Of a DNA stretch of 64,000 nt, positions 36,801 through 46,695 are shown one piece after another. Under the pieces are notes generated by a model. It had not been told where the DNA came from. It ran no database searches and saw nothing but the letters and a program-made list of their open reading frames with translations. Each line of letters begins with the position of its first letter. Within the stretch, counting starts at the first letter, position 1. The position numbers were made by a program, and so were the translations under genes. This DNA is from Incurvaria masculella (Eukaryota > Arthropoda > Insecta > Lepidoptera > Incurvariidae), in assembly GCA_946894095.1 (NCBI GenBank), contig OX335655.1, forward strand, positions 19,468,001 to 19,532,000, written 5' to 3'.

Positions 36801-39800
36801 CAAGTAAGTTGGAACAACGGTTTTCAAATTATTAGTAAACTACGTTTGTATGGGAGGCGAAATTTTCTGATGCTTACGGGCCGACCTTAAGTAACGATTC
36901 TGCTTGTACAAACTGAGACTCTCTGTAGAAAAATACACTACAATGGGACTCACGTGGTGCCGGCATATCCGTATGAGTCGTCGGTGCTGACCGCGATGCA
37001 CTTGACGCAGCGACGCAGCCGGCCCAGCGCCACGTCCACCGCGTCCAGGCTCTTGCTGCCGCCGCCGATGTTCCACACGCGAAGGTTACCTGTCCCAAGT
37101 AAGTTCCTTACTTTAAATTTAAAAAAATATATATATTTAAGGACCAACCGCCAGCACTGGTACTCGGCTGAGCTTGATGAAAATCATGGCAATCTGGTCA
37201 CCATAAGATGTCATAAGCGAATTTGTTTCAGATCCCAGAATAAAAAGTTCAGGTATTCTACAAGGCTCGCATTTTGTACCACTCCTATTCATCATATGTA
37301 TTTAACACCTCAGGTTAATATTTGCCTTGTAAATAGTTACCTCTACCAGAAATCACAAATTATTTCTTGGCTAGGGTGTAATCTCTGTGACTAACATAAA
37401 AAAAAAAAAAAACATACAATTATTGTAACTCTATTATTAAACAAACAAAAAAAGACCACACTTAAGGTGTGGGTCTAATAATCATTTGTACAGTTTCACT
37501 TGGAGATCGGATCGGACATCATGAATATTTACTTGGCTCTTTTCAACTTCAGTCAATTAATTATTGCATTACATAATTTTCCAAAATTCTTTCCGGTATG
37601 ACAGATGACAAAGATGTTTTGAAACATTACGGTTTTCCAACATGTTTCGCCTCCAACGATGGAAGCATCGTCAGGGCCACTTCCTTGCCCCGGAGTTGCC
37701 CTCGGCCAAGCACGACATTGCACACAGGAAAACCGTAAGTTTTCAAAACATTATGTACAGCGACAGTGTAAAAGAGGCCCACCGTCTCCGCCGGTGACGA
37801 ACGCGTTCGGCCGGCGCGAGAGCGGCGCGGCGGCGCACGCGTCGCCGGCGGTGAGCTTGGCGGCAGCGGCAGTGCCGCGCGCCGCGCCCGCTGCGCACTC
37901 CCACACCAGCACGCAGCCGTCGTCGCGCCCGCCCAGCGACACCATGTACCGCTCGTCCGACGTGAACACGATCGACTCCACGCGCACCTGCGCATGCACT
38001 CGAAACCTTGCCGGGCATGTCTTTATCAGCCTCGGTAACCCAGAGGCGCGAGGCCTTGCGATTCGATAAGGGAAAGCACCTCTGAGCGCGGTTGAGTTCT
38101 GGGTGGGTGACTGTTTTCAATGAGGAAAAAAACTTCTCATTCATCATGCGTCTAAGAAAGCTCAACTAAAAGATCTGTCCAAGCTGTCAGATACCATACA
38201 AAATCAAACAGAATAGATACATTTTATTAAATCAATCTATGTAATTGAAACGACTTAATTGTCTCCAAGGGTTTCCGAAAATAAATTGTTCTTAATTATG
38301 CTAATCAAAAAAAGTCGTGGAAAAGATAATATCACAAAAACATAACCTATAATATTTCGTTTCATACTTTGTGCTGGTCAATGACATTTAAATTTGTTTG
38401 AAGACGAATGAAAACTATTCTTTTCCTCTAAACCTTATTCCAACTGCATCATAGAGTACATCTTTCATCTAAAAACTCGTAAATCAAACTTGACAGGAAT
38501 GACACCTCATGCGACATCTACAATAAGCTTTGAGTTTTCTTCCCCATTATCGAGGGTGGTCGTGATGCGGATTCCACGTAAACCGGAGGTCCCCTTCCAT
38601 ACTTACTAGGTGGTAGGGTTAATCCCGCCCAGGTTGGTACCATCGCATTGAATAAGCGATGGTCAAAGCGGCAAAGAAAATTGTCCGTGTTTTCCAACCG
38701 GTTCAATATAGCCGAGCAATATAAGGAAGGTCCTGGCATGGCACCTAGTTCCCATTTGGTGTGTTCGGCTATATCTGACGGTCACTTTGGTATTAGCCAT
38801 CCATGTCCAAACATTCCAATCAGAAGGCGGCATTCCTTCGCCGTTTAGCCATCAGTGAGAATGAAATAATATCAAATATTTCAGGACGAATATATTATAA
38901 GGATTTTATAAATGTGACTTAGTATTAGTATTAGTGTTATTTGCAATTTTATGGGACAATGTACCTGAGACAAATAAATTATTATTATTAATTCGATATG
39001 AGATCCGATTGCGAGGAAAAACATCTTGGTGCGCCAATTCCGAACTCGCCCTGGTACCCAAAAATATGCAGCGCAAGACCTTGTGCAGCTCATGACTGGC
39101 GATCATCGCCTTCTTCTTGAAGTCCCACAGTATGACGAGCGCCTTGAAGCCAATGTGGTTGACCTGGCCGGAGCCGACGTAGGTGCCGCGCGGGGAGAGC
39201 GCCACAGCCGCCACCGCGTTGCTGTGCCCCGACAGGAAATGCATCTTCTTGGTGCGCCAACTCTGGACGCACACCTTGTTGCCCATCGGATACACGATGT
39301 GCTCGCCGTCCGGGTGACACTTGAGACCTCCTATTGCTGACCCTGCAAATGATAGCAACTTATTTTTTTTATATTAATCAAACCAGACTCGAAAATGCAA
39401 TAAAAATTTTAAAGGCTTAGCAGAAAAGCTTAAATAGCTCATCATCAGTTAGAGATCCCCAATTTAATAATAACTGTGATATGATTTGAAAATATGCGTA
39501 AAATTTTATAATCATACTAGCAGCCCGTCCCGGCTTTGCACGGGCATATTATAATTGAAAAAATATTATTTTGACACAATGATACACAAATAAACCCCTT
39601 ATTATAGTTCCTAAAAAAAGAGCATATACCTACATTGAAATATTCGAAATAAAATTACAATAACAAATTTTGTGAATATATTTTTTTTGTATTTTTTTTC
39701 TTTTTTTGTATTTTTTACTTTTATGTATTTTTCATACTATTAATTATTTTAAAAAGGTCATAACCACAAAACAAAGCCATTAAATAAATAATTTATTGAG

Positions 39801-42800
39801 TTAAAGCCAGGGAGTAAACATTATTTGATGTTGTTTTATTTTTCACTAAATAATTAGCTTAACTGTTATTATGATACTTTTGAGATAACCGCGGTCGTTG
39901 GACATGTTTGAAAAATGTTACGGCTTTTGAGAATGTCTTTGGAGAATGTATCTTCCTGCCGCGTGAAAAGCCGTAACATTTTTCAAACATGTTTAACTGT
40001 TATTAGCTACCTACAACTACTACTATAACTTACAACTAAAAAGTATTTAATCGAAAATCATAAAAACGATTTAAGTCACTTATTTATTAGGATAACTAAA
40101 TGTACAACATATATTAATGGGTCTAGTTCTGAAAACAACTTTTTGAATGAGTTTAGTTACCTACTAAACTAATTATCTAGGGAGCCGACTGACTCCCCCT
40201 CCCGTACCTCTGAGTGACGCCTACAAACTCTAAACACGCATAGTTTGCCGAGGGGAGTTTTTTCTAATTTTTAAACTCATGATATCTTTCAAATGAAATG
40301 TCGGAATCGAATAATTCAAAAAGTAATTTAAAGGTATTGAAACAGTCTTAAATAATAATTTATTTATTTTGATAAGGATTCATATCTAGGTACAAATAAA
40401 GAGCCTTTTCTAGCGGCGGTATTTAAATTTTTATTTTAAAATAAATGCACACTTATTGTGACATAACTATAATAGTTAGATGTATGCTGTCGCGACATTT
40501 TTCGTAGATAATAATGTGTTCTATAAAATTGTACTACATCATTTTGTTCTATCGTGAATAGTTTTCGCAGCGCACACGATGTAAGGAACATTCTTGGTAA
40601 TTTTTTTGCACCTTGGGTTACGTTATCGGAGTTTTGGTAAGGCTCCCTAATTTTTTTAAGATAAAACATAGTCTATGTCCCTCGGATAGACTGTAGCTTT
40701 CCAACGGTGAAATAATTTTTCAAATCCGTTTAGTAGTTTCAGAGCCTATTCGGTTCAAATACACAAACAATCAAACCTTTCCTCTTTATATAATAGTATA
40801 GATAGAGTATAGATTAGAGAGCTCCGATAATAAACACGTCCGATCGCTGCTAAATTCAAAGTGCTAGAACCGCGGCCTCCGACGCACTATTTATAGGCAC
40901 GCTCCCACCGCCCCGGCCGGCCGGTACTGCCGCAAACCTACGTCCCGCAATTTTTAAATCTGTAATATCTTCGAAAATATTCATTTAAATCATATGCTGT
41001 AAACGGCCATATAAATCTATATTAAATCAACAATGTATTTAAGGTATTCAATTGGATAAGGATTAATGCTGTATTGGTTAAAATCGCCTCGAAAATTAGC
41101 CATTATTTGTCCTAAAAAGTTAGTGACAAAAAATGTTATTGTGGTATATCCATAAGAGATAGACATATACCATCGCGGAGTTTTCTGTAGACTTTTTCAA
41201 TGTGTACAATACTTAGTACATTATTTCGATAAATCTCGTAAGATTCAGCCTGCGTTTGCAATGTGAGCGGAAAAAATGTAATTTATTACGACATCACATT
41301 GGAAACCTCAAAAATAACAGTATTTCTCCACTATTTAATGGATGTTATTATACATATAAACCTTCCTATCTATTAATTTAATCTATTAAAAAAAACCGCA
41401 TCAAAATCCGTTGCGTAGTTTTAAAGATTTAAGCGTACATGGGGATATAGTGATATAGGGACAGAGAAAGCGACTTTGTTTTATACTATGTAGTGATGAT
41501 GACTATATGAATGTACTATACAAAAGGCCTCTTTTACCATTGCTCCCCAATTGAGCTATACCCTGTAAATCCATTCAATAACGATATGCCAGATATGCCT
41601 TTAGTGTTTAACAATTAAAAATTTGTCTGAATCTGATATTGAACAGATTTATAGACTGATGCGGTCAATAGCCAATGAGAACTTTATCCAAAGGTAGAAC
41701 TAATGGCACTATGAGCTGTAGACTTTGCGAGTCTGTCTTTTTGAATATTTGAATTATTTAAAAAAAATATCTTAATTTTGAAACCTGGCTCGACTAAAAA
41801 ATACAACCATAGACCTAGCATGCGCATTTCTATGAATACAACAGCTTTTTCAAAATTACTCCACCATTTTTAAAAAAATTTAAAGACTGGGCCGATTAAA
41901 AAATTCTATACAAACATTGAACTTGCTTACAAAATTTCACGAGAATCGGTTGAGAAATGCGACTGTAGCGGAGAATAGCTGGTCATACGAAAGCATTTTT
42001 GCCCAATCTTGAAACGGAGACCTTCACTACGCTCGGTCAAAGTCATAATTATACTACAAAAGGTGCTCATAACCTTAGATGAAAAAGAATGGATACGGTA
42101 CCTCCATACTGATGATAGTTCAAAAGCGTTCCTATTTTTAAAAACACTCACACACCTATACTTTTACATGCAAACCAAACTCTAATACGTAAAGGGTAAA
42201 AGAGCAGGACAAAGGTATAAGGAAATGCATCATGCGAAAAAGTGACAAATAGATTCATCTAATCGCGGAAGAATGAAATGAGACAACAATTTCCTTAAAT
42301 TGAATTAGTTATAGCGTGAGAAAAAGGGATGGTGACATTTGTGACATCTGGTCGTAGATATAGTGCAAAATTCATCCTAATCCATCATGACACATCAACG
42401 ATGCGCGCATCCTAAGCCCTTTGAGCAGAATGGCGCGTCAAAACTAAATGAAAAATGAAAGTGAAAACGGCAGGGTTGCCAAAAATGATCACGAAAATAA
42501 ATAACAATATATTGTATTGTGCATTAAAATATTAAGGTTCCTATTTAGTGATAGTGGTCAGAACAAGTAGTACCATGATTGTATAGTTAACAAGGCATCA
42601 AATAATCTTTTCGCGAATTTGCAAGCGGGAAAATGAAAAAAATATTAATGGAATCATTCATTAAACCATCGTTATTCTGAGTAAAAATCATCGATATTAA
42701 GGATAAATTAATAAAGTAGAATATACACAATTTGTAAATATTGAAATCATAAAATAAAATAAACACAAAGAGGGAATCATTAATGTATTGCAAGTATGGG

Positions 42801-43946
42801 TCAAACATTGCAAAACAAATAATATTGATTATTCTTGAATTGTCCATGTTTGCATTTTATGCATTTAAAAATTTCGTTCAATGCGTTTTAGATGCTAAAA
42901 AATAGTCAAAATAATAGTCAGTACAGTGTTATCTAAAACCTGTTGATGATTATTGCCGTTCGCCGTAAATGTGTGATGGTATTTTGATAAACCACTAAGT
43001 TCTTTCTTTTTAATTTTTTTTTTATTTCCTTCAAATAGGTTCAGTTTATTACGCTTTTGTCCTATTGTGGCGGCTTTAATCCCCGGATTGGTTTTATGTA
43101 TATGATAAAGTTTTACATTTACATATTTTCCGATAATAGCCCTAAGAAGATGGAGTCTATGATTAAATGTAGCAGGTTGAAGGAATGAATACTCATTCAA
43201 TGACAAAAGGACATTTGAGCCAAGAAACGACTTGAGAATTTTAATCTTTATGGAAACGAGCTGTCTGTCACATGTAAAATTTTGACCATTTTCAAGGATG
43301 TATTTTTTTATCACAGCCTCAGAACTAAGACATATTATACAAACATCCTAAACGACATTATAAAAAATAATAAACAGTACGTAGACTATTGTGTTTTGGC
43401 AGCCCTACTTGTTTTTAAAATAAAATTTAGTTCAATATATAATACTGAAATGAAAACAAAAATAAAAATCGAACTGACAATTTAAGTTTGCTTGTGCCAA
43501 CCCTGTTTGCGCCTTTACAACACATAAATGGTTTCAGGTCAACTAAACTAAAAATATACTGAATATGCTTGCACTTATACGTGGAATGTGATTCCATTGC
43601 TCTTGTTGTCCTTTATGGCGTTATTTCCATATTTTTCAACAACACAAGACGACATTTTGTTGATACTTTGAAATCTCGCCCAACTGAATTCATCACTGAC
43701 GTCTGACACCGACTGAGAGCATATCGGCTGACTGAGCTTACTTTGACGGACCGTAAAATTTGTTTAGTCCCCTATCCATTCCTTTTTCATCTAAGCTCAT
43801 AACATAAAAAATATTATAAATGATTTGATGAAAACAATCTGCTTGTAAAGTTTTGCGTCAATGGTTGAAAATACAACTGAAAAAGACTTACCATCGAACC
43901 CGATGATAGCATGTGTCTCCAACACCTTCACATCATCGTCAGCCAT
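18894..43946 (-). CDS. CFAP52: CFAP52/WDR16, WD40 axonemal protein (16 exons proposed)
   Basis: Minus-strand exons, all GT-AG and phase-compatible: 43946-43892, 39342-39080, 37987-37783, 37089-36954, 36451-36303, 35035-34890, 34071-33878, 32522-32374, 31396-31251, 26967-26816, 26047-25903 (first copy of an array), 24711-24619, 24198-24055, then 23551-23408, 21233-21083 and 18988-18894. The first thirteen give 659 codons matching the whole conserved protein: MADDDVKVLETHAIIGFDG start, GLKCHPDGEHIVYPMG, SGQVNHIGFKALVILWDF, FATAGAGDVRVW, TDGSCIIWDL, TGGTDRRVAYWE, FVTGGNDQLVK and GLGHSGAVT. CFAP52 is known as a double beta-propeller protein inside ciliary and sperm doublet microtubules. The last three exons add a low-complexity Ala/Pro- and Gly/Arg-rich tail ending GGGGDRKR. 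They rest on splice sites and phase only (confidence about 0.65). Total is about 788 residues, against about 620 in human. Exons 9 and 11 are tandemly amplified (see separate entries). Introns carry many repeats, one within 20 bp of the exon 7 donor. Confidence 0.93.
19334..19633 (-). other. Unrecognised 99-codon open frame in intron 15 of CFAP52
   Basis: An uninterrupted frame with DPMEVLSIWDSSRDAAANTM and similar text. It is not homologous to anything I recognise and lacks evident splice linkage to the flanking exons. It may be transposon-derived. Confidence 0.25.
19893..20140. mobile_element. Inverted-repeat element, family L copy 3
   Basis: Ends TTAAGAAGGCCCTTCCCG and CGGGAAGGGCCCACCTCAA; the right TTAA has mutated to TCAA. 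The interior shares AAACCAAACACAATTTTACA with copies 1 and 2. Confidence 0.7.
20220..21058 (+). repeat. Family A repeat (copy 4), split by a LINE insertion
   Basis: The 5' part (20,220-20,280, AAAACCGGCCAAGTGCGAG...) and the 3' part (about 20,900-21,058, from TTGTTGTAGCGGCAAAATAA to GGTACGGAACCCTAAAAA) are one copy separated by about 600 bp of LINE sequence. The 3' end lies about 25 bp from the CFAP52 exon 15 donor. Confidence 0.8.
20285..20895 (-). mobile_element. Jockey-type LINE ORF2 C-terminal fragment nested in family A
   Basis: Minus-strand text includes RYLGIHLDRRQTWRIHIQKK (thumb region), NNKLLIYKSILKP and, in another frame, TNAPWFVKTSETHEYLQMPT with RLTDHVNKLAV. This is the ordered C-terminus of jockey-type ORF2. 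Frameshifted and truncated. Confidence 0.75.
21820..22140. mobile_element. Inverted-repeat element, family D copy 2
   Basis: Arms run from AATGTGACATGTATGTATGT through AAGCAAGGACACATTAATTG and CCCAGTAAAAAGAAC, with the inverted complement at 22,010-22,108. Each arm is roughly 90 bp with almost perfect pairing. The copy near 11.4 kb has the same arms. Confidence 0.85.
22150..22245 (+). repeat. SINE B 3'-part fragment
   Basis: Contains CCAGTTCAATGTAGCCATGC, CATGGCGCCTA and TTCCTTCGGTAATGCGGTAT in SINE B order. Confidence 0.6.
22768..22850. repeat. Dispersed repeat J, copy 2
   Basis: CTCCTGCCGCGTGAAAAGTC then CAAACATGTTCAACGACTGC, matching 430-540 and 39,888-39,996. Confidence 0.5.
22888..23190 (-). 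mobile_element. CR1/jockey-like LINE 3' end with (TAAA)n tail
   Basis: The minus strand encodes SSTNLRQHFLSNRAVEMWNK then LPEDVVEAPTTNSFKNRLDK, the C-terminal signature of many CR1/jockey-like ORF2 proteins. It ends in an AAATAAATAAATAAATAAAA tail (plus 22,888-22,914). It sits in intron 14 of CFAP52. Confidence 0.75.
24769..26047 (-). repeat. Tandem array of CFAP52 exon 11 (one WD40 blade), 173-bp period
   Basis: Exon copies of 145 nt start at 26047, 25874, 25701, 25528, 25355, 25182, 25009 and 24836, exactly 173 bp apart. Copies 1-6 are almost identical, each with a 3' splice site (TTCTCAG, or CACTTCCAG for copy 1) and a GAG|GTAGGC donor. The spacer is 28 nt, GT...AG. Copy 7 (25009-24865) has decayed: its donor is AT instead of GT and the WD text AYWEA has become DYREA. 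Copy 8 is truncated near 24,769. Each intact copy encodes the blade SLSRQQVMYGNTLF...TGGTDRRVAYWEAGSGNLARE. The exon is 145 nt (not a multiple of 3), so only one copy per mRNA, or 1+3k copies, keeps the frame with exon 12. Confidence 0.95.
26119..26520. mobile_element. LINE tail fragments in CFAP52 intron 10
   Basis: 26,119-26,170 resembles the ATTTATTT/AGCAGCCTA tail region of the 22.9-kb LINE. 26,265-26,500 on the plus strand encodes SVNKQW/GKQWNELPSEV-type text and ends in GTATGCCATATGCCGCG, shared with 6640-6870. Both are degenerate. Confidence 0.5.
27389..31371 (-). repeat. 151-bp tandem array derived from CFAP52 exon 9 and its donor
   Basis: Twenty-six complete 151-bp units plus a 57-bp partial one. 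The first unit (31371-31221) consists of the last 121 nt of exon 9 (from GTTCACG) plus the first 30 nt of the intron. Landmarks such as GTGTTGAAGATGCAGTA recur at 27401 + 151n up to 31327 without a single indel. Every complete unit carries the CAG|GTCCGA donor; none carries the exon 9 acceptor (GCGCAG at 31,398), so only the first unit is a real exon end. Variants: CACGAGGCAGCCGGTTAG versus CGAGAGGCGGCCGGTGAG, GTAAGTTGGG versus GTAAGATGGG, and AAATGAGGGTGCGCCCGC versus AAAGGAGGGTTCGCCCAC. The unit is open in all three minus frames except where the GGTTAG variant creates TAA. Confidence 0.95.
31640..31990. mobile_element. Inverted-repeat element, family G copy 1
   Basis: Left arm GTCTCAGTTGTCACCTAAAT then TGGCG; right arm CGCCAATTTAGGTGAGAACT then CAGACTGAC. 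Internal arms GATCGACTGGCG and CGCCAGTCGATCGG also pair. Same family at 47,491-47,832 and 58,165-58,505. Confidence 0.8.
32528..32546 (-). repeat. (ATGAA)n tail abutting the exon 8 acceptor
   Basis: The simple repeat typical of family E 3' ends directly precedes the exon 8 acceptor on the minus strand (ATGAAATGAAATGCAG|G). The splice site has no pyrimidine tract here. Confidence 0.55.
32567..32961 (-). repeat. SINE B, near-full copy (inverted)
   Basis: On the plus strand it runs from GACCTGACATGGATGGCTAA through TTAGGTGCCATGCCAGGACC, GATGGTACCAACCCG and CGAACCATGGAGCAGCTCGC to the inverted tRNA-like head with GAATTGAACCCAGGTCTCTG and GCGCCACTAGGCTACGAGCC. The head reads on the minus strand as CTAGTGGCGCAGGGACTGGC with a GGGTTCAATTCC B box. 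Confidence 0.85.
32985..33100 (-). repeat. Family E fragment
   Basis: Carries CCCAGTAAAGAAGAACCCGC and AAAGAAACTTCACTGG, landmarks of family E (compare 7,705-7,760, 49,785 and 60,468). Confidence 0.55.
33210..33364 (-). mobile_element. LINE tail fragment ending in a palindrome
   Basis: GCATATGGCGTACGCCAGGA, CCCGACGACGCCCATGGG and GCGAAAACCACGCCGGCCGG also occur at 51,430-51,530 and, inverted, in part at 26,340-26,480. It stops at a 15-bp-arm palindrome (33,333-33,364: ACCATATTTGAAGGA/TCCTTCAAATATGGT). Confidence 0.55.
33496..33861 (+). repeat. Family A repeat (copy 5) with expanded microsatellite
   Basis: The usual landmarks flank an expanded (GGACGGACGGAA)n block at about 33,685-33,819. 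Elsewhere in this family the GACG block is only 12-24 bp. The element end lies 17 bp from the CFAP52 exon 7 donor. Confidence 0.85.
33685..33819 (+). repeat. (GGACGGACGGAA)n minisatellite
   Basis: About ten 12-bp units in perfect register. One frame would read (RKDG)n and the opposite strand (FRPS)n, but both are accidental frames of the array. Confidence 0.9.
34412..34759 (+). repeat. SINE B, near-full copy
   Basis: Begins with the tRNA-like head GGCTCATAGCCTAGTGGCGC and the B box GGGTTCAAATCC, then CGTTCATGCAGCACTTTCTTTC-type text, GATACCATCGCATTGGATGA and GTGATGTATTGGGCTAATAT. Together with 32,567-32,961 it defines the family as a SINE of about 400 bp with a tRNA-derived promoter. Confidence 0.85.
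35286..35880 (+). mobile_element. LINE ORF2 C-terminus and 3' end with (TTGAAT)n tail
   Basis: An open frame to 35,630 contains SRILTLTSIYILELCCFVKK, LYNRLSDNLKRT and TFKQNLKEWLFSKTYYNLEE, the typical end of a jockey/CR1-like ORF2. The 3' UTR ends in AATAAAATATTTGAATTTGA followed by further TTTGAA units. It lies in CFAP52 intron 5, antisense to the gene. Confidence 0.8.
35880..36173 (+). repeat. Family A dispersed repeat (copy 6)
   Basis: A full-length copy directly adjoining the LINE tail, from AAACCGGCCAAGTGTGAGTC to GGTACGGAACCCTAAAAAG. Confidence 0.85.
37610..37755. repeat. Hairpin-forming repeat next to the exon 3 donor
   Basis: GAAACATTACGGTTTTCCAA and GGAAAACCGTAAGTTTTCAA are imperfect inverted arms around about 85 bp; the right arm ends about 30 bp from the CFAP52 exon 3 end (37,783). 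It recalls repeat J, which also has AAAGCCGTAAC arms. Confidence 0.5.
38553..38832 (+). repeat. SINE B copy lacking the tRNA head
   Basis: GGATTCCACGTAAACCGGAG, TTGGTACCATCGCATTGAAT, AGGTCCTGGCATGGCACCTA and TATTAGCCATCCATGTCC in family order. Confidence 0.75.
39523..41510 (+). mobile_element. Dispersed element I in CFAP52 intron 1, probably interrupted
   Basis: Begins CTAGCAGCCCGTCCCGGCTT with TGCACGGGCATA; its later half (about 40,840-41,510) includes CCCCGGCCGGCCGGTAC and CGCATCAAAATCCGTTGCGT, ending at TTTTATACTATGTAGTGATG. The inverted copy at 55,363-56,195 has both halves contiguous over about 830 bp. Therefore the 1.2 kb between, which includes a second element ending near 40,800, looks inserted. 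Confidence 0.6.
39888..39996. repeat. Repeat J with inverted arms
   Basis: GACATGTTTGAAAAATGTTA then CGGCTTTTG on the left and GTGAAAAGCCGTAACATTTTT-type text then CAAACATGTTTAAC on the right form inverted arms. This is the clearest copy of repeat J. Confidence 0.65.
42895..43314 (-). other. Unrecognised 139-codon open frame in CFAP52 intron 1
   Basis: An open, lysine-rich frame with NHRLHLLRAIIGKYVNVKLY and RNKLNLFEGN text in AT-rich DNA. The arrangement resembles C-terminal text of some DNA-transposon proteins, but I cannot assign it. No splice linkage to CFAP52 exons is supported. Confidence 0.25.
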
Positions 43947-44110
43947 CTTCAATGGACAGTTGCTATTGATACTCAGCACACTTTATTTATTTTCAAAATA
44001 AAACACAAACAAAATACTAAATAAAATGCCAGTTGACAAATAACATTATAATGACATGACAATATTGTGAGGATAGTGTTGCTTGGCGACAACTAAAATG
44101 TTAGGTTTAT

Positions 44111-44124
44111 GTTTCCATGGAAAC
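44111..44124. promoter_or_regulatory. RFX-type X-box upstream of CFAP52
   Basis: GTTTCCATGGAAAC is a perfect 14-bp palindrome fitting the RFX X-box pattern GTTNCCATGGNAAC. It lies 165-178 bp upstream of the CFAP52 start codon. RFX factors are established activators of ciliary genes in animals, which matches the gene. A second, looser inverted pair, GTTGCT-TGGC-GACAAC, lies at 44,078-44,093. Confidence 0.75.
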
Positions 44125-44992
44125 CCAAGTGAATTATCTATAATCTGTGTCAAAATACCTCTCATGTAGCGCTATTCTATCGCTGCTCGCGTACCTCTAG
44201 GGGTGCACTGAGGAGGGATTGAGTTAAAATTTTAATCCGTTTCATAGCATTCTCTATTTAATATTAATCTATATTTATGAAACGTGACTAACAGACAATG
44301 TACAGACCAAAGCAGTGGATCTGGAGATTTGAAATTAGGAGCAAATATTCCTTGAGCACTCTAGGGGTACACTAAGGATGGTTTTTTTTAATTCACTCCC
44401 TAATTTGCTATCAAGCTCCGCTATTTTCTATTTAGATAAAAAACTATAATTAAATATGTTGCTACGCGCAAAACTCTAGAACGACTAGACCTATAGTTGG
44501 GACCAATAGGTGGAGCTTTTGTCAAGATCTAGAAATGATCGTTTGAAACCACATTTTCACCTTTATGAAAAGTGGAGTCATTAAGATAGATAAACAAATA
44601 TTATTAATTCACATTCTCACAAAAAATTACATAATTAGATAATTTAAAAAATATTTGTACCCCTGTAAAATAAGACTTCTATGAAATTTGCCTCAAATTG
44701 ATAATATTTCGACACATAACATTACATTATATAATGTTTTTTGTTTGAACTTTTATGCGTATTCAGACTTTGGAATGAAACAAACCTAGGGTTGCACTAA
44801 GACATGGAAAACGCAAACAAGAATAACACTCCAAAAGGCAAAGGAACAGGTATAGAAATTAATAGTGTTTTCATACTATGAAAATATTATATTCATTTTT
44901 AAAAATTCAGTCCTAAGTATTAGATATGGTCAAATACATATTTATAATTTATTTTTGGCGTACACATAGCAAAGGGTGAACAATTTGATGAT
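44125..44992. other. AT-rich intergenic DNA upstream of CFAP52
   Basis: No coding features recognised. Contains the phrase CTCTAGGGGT(A/G)CACT(A/G)AGGA twice (about 44,200 and 44,360), suggesting an old local duplication. Confidence 0.4.
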
Positions 44993-46695
44993 AACTCTTG
45001 ACAAGGTGTTCTTTCACCCCTGCTCTGGAATATCGTGGTGGACAGCCTTATCACGAGCCTAAACGAAAAGGGACATAAGACTGTTGGCTATGCAGACGAT
45101 ATCACGATTCTGATTAGTGGCAAATCGGAAAAAGTACTTTTCAACGTAATGAGATCGGCTCTAAGAATCGTAGAGAACTGGTGTGAAGGCAATGCACTCT
45201 CAGTAAATCCAAACAAAACAGGACTTATTCTCTTCACGAACAAGAGGAAGTTAGAAGACATAAAACTGCCAAAACTTTTTGGCATAGAATTATCCCTATC
45301 AACAGAAGTCAAATATCTGGGTGTAATCCTTGATAGCAAGATGAACTGGAACAAACATCTCGAAGACAAAACAAAGAAGGCGTGCATCTCCTTCTGGCAG
45401 TGCAAGAGAATGCTTGGGAAAAAATGGGGCTTAAAACCCTCCATAACACTCTGGCTATACACTGCTGTAATTCGACCAACCATAACCTACGGCGCAGTAG
45501 TATGGTGGCCTAGGACGGAACTGAGCACCGTAAAAGCAAAACTCCAAAGTCTGCAACGCCTTGCATGCGTTGCAACGACAGGCTGCATGAGAACAACTCC
45601 TACACAGGCACTAGAGGTAATACTTGATCTAAGACCTCTACACCTGCATGTTCAGCAGGAAGCCGCTACAGCAGCTCTCCGGCTAAGAGCCGCAGGAACC
45701 TGGAAACAAAATCATGGAGTCCCTCACGCACGGATTATGACAGAATTCATGAACCATGTACCCATGCTCGCGGCAATCTGTGACAAGATTTCTACCAACC
45801 ATATCTTTAAAAGAAATTATCACATCCAACTGAAGGAAGAACTCGCAGACCAATCAGGGGTGAGAGAAATCCGAATCTACACAGATGGATCAAAAACAAA
45901 TTCGGGAACTGGAGCGGGTGTCTTCTCCCGAGATGCGAAGATGCACGACTATAAGATAAGAATTATCTCAGATAGCGCATCTGTACTAAACGCACTGAAA
46001 AATAACAAAGTTAACTCGGGCTTAATTCTAGAATGTCATTGCGCCCTAGAAGAAGTAGCGAGAAACAATCACGTAACTTTGCAGTGGATAAGAGGACACA
46101 GTGGCTCTGTGGGTAATGACGCTGCAGATGAACTGGCCAAACGAGGATCCAGTACAGTACTAATGGGTCCAGAACCCATAGTGCCTATACCATTTAGTCA
46201 ACTTAAAAACTGGCTACAAGATAGAACCAAGATGCTTCACAATACCGGATGGAAACACCTGGTAGATTGCAGGCAGGCCAGAGAGGTCATCCCATCCCTC
46301 AATAAGCGCCTCACGCACAAGCTGTTGCATCTGAAAAGAAATGATCTACGCACAATGGTGGGAACAATGACAGGACATTGTTCACTCAACAAGCACCTCC
46401 ATAACCTGGGGGTGACGGACAGCCCTCTATGTCGTGGCTGCATGGAGACAACGGAAACAACCGCCCATGTACTGTTGGAGTGCAAGAGTGTGGCCGACCA
46501 TCGGGCACAGACCCTGGGAGCACCGGGATCCCTTGCAGAGGCCTGTGGTAATGTAAAGGGTATGCTGGACTTCTAGGACGAGCTGGGATGGCTTACATAG
46601 TCACCTTTGTTACGCACAATGGCCTCTCTGTGAAGTAGGCTTAGCGCGGAAAACATTTTGCCCAACTAACTAACTAACTAACTAACTCTTGACAA
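44993..46695 (+). mobile_element. 5'-truncated LINE with RNase H domain, (TAAC)n tail and 12-bp TSD
   Basis: The element starts inside RT at the QGVLSPLLWNIVV motif, followed by YADD in VGYADDITILI, thumb text (SVNPNKTGLILF, VKYLGVILDSKMNW), then an RNase H domain (RIYTDGSKTNSGTGAGVFS, IISDSASVLNAL, WIRGHSGSVGNDAADELAK) and the C-terminal CRGC...HVLLEC zinc-binding motif. The open frame ends at 46,576. It ends in a TAACTAACTAACTAAC tail. AACTCTTGACAA flanks it at 44,993-45,004 and 46,684-46,695. The RNase H domain lacks the segment between MHDYK and IRIISDS that normally carries the catalytic Glu, so it is internally deleted. An I/R1-superfamily element by architecture. Confidence 0.88.
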
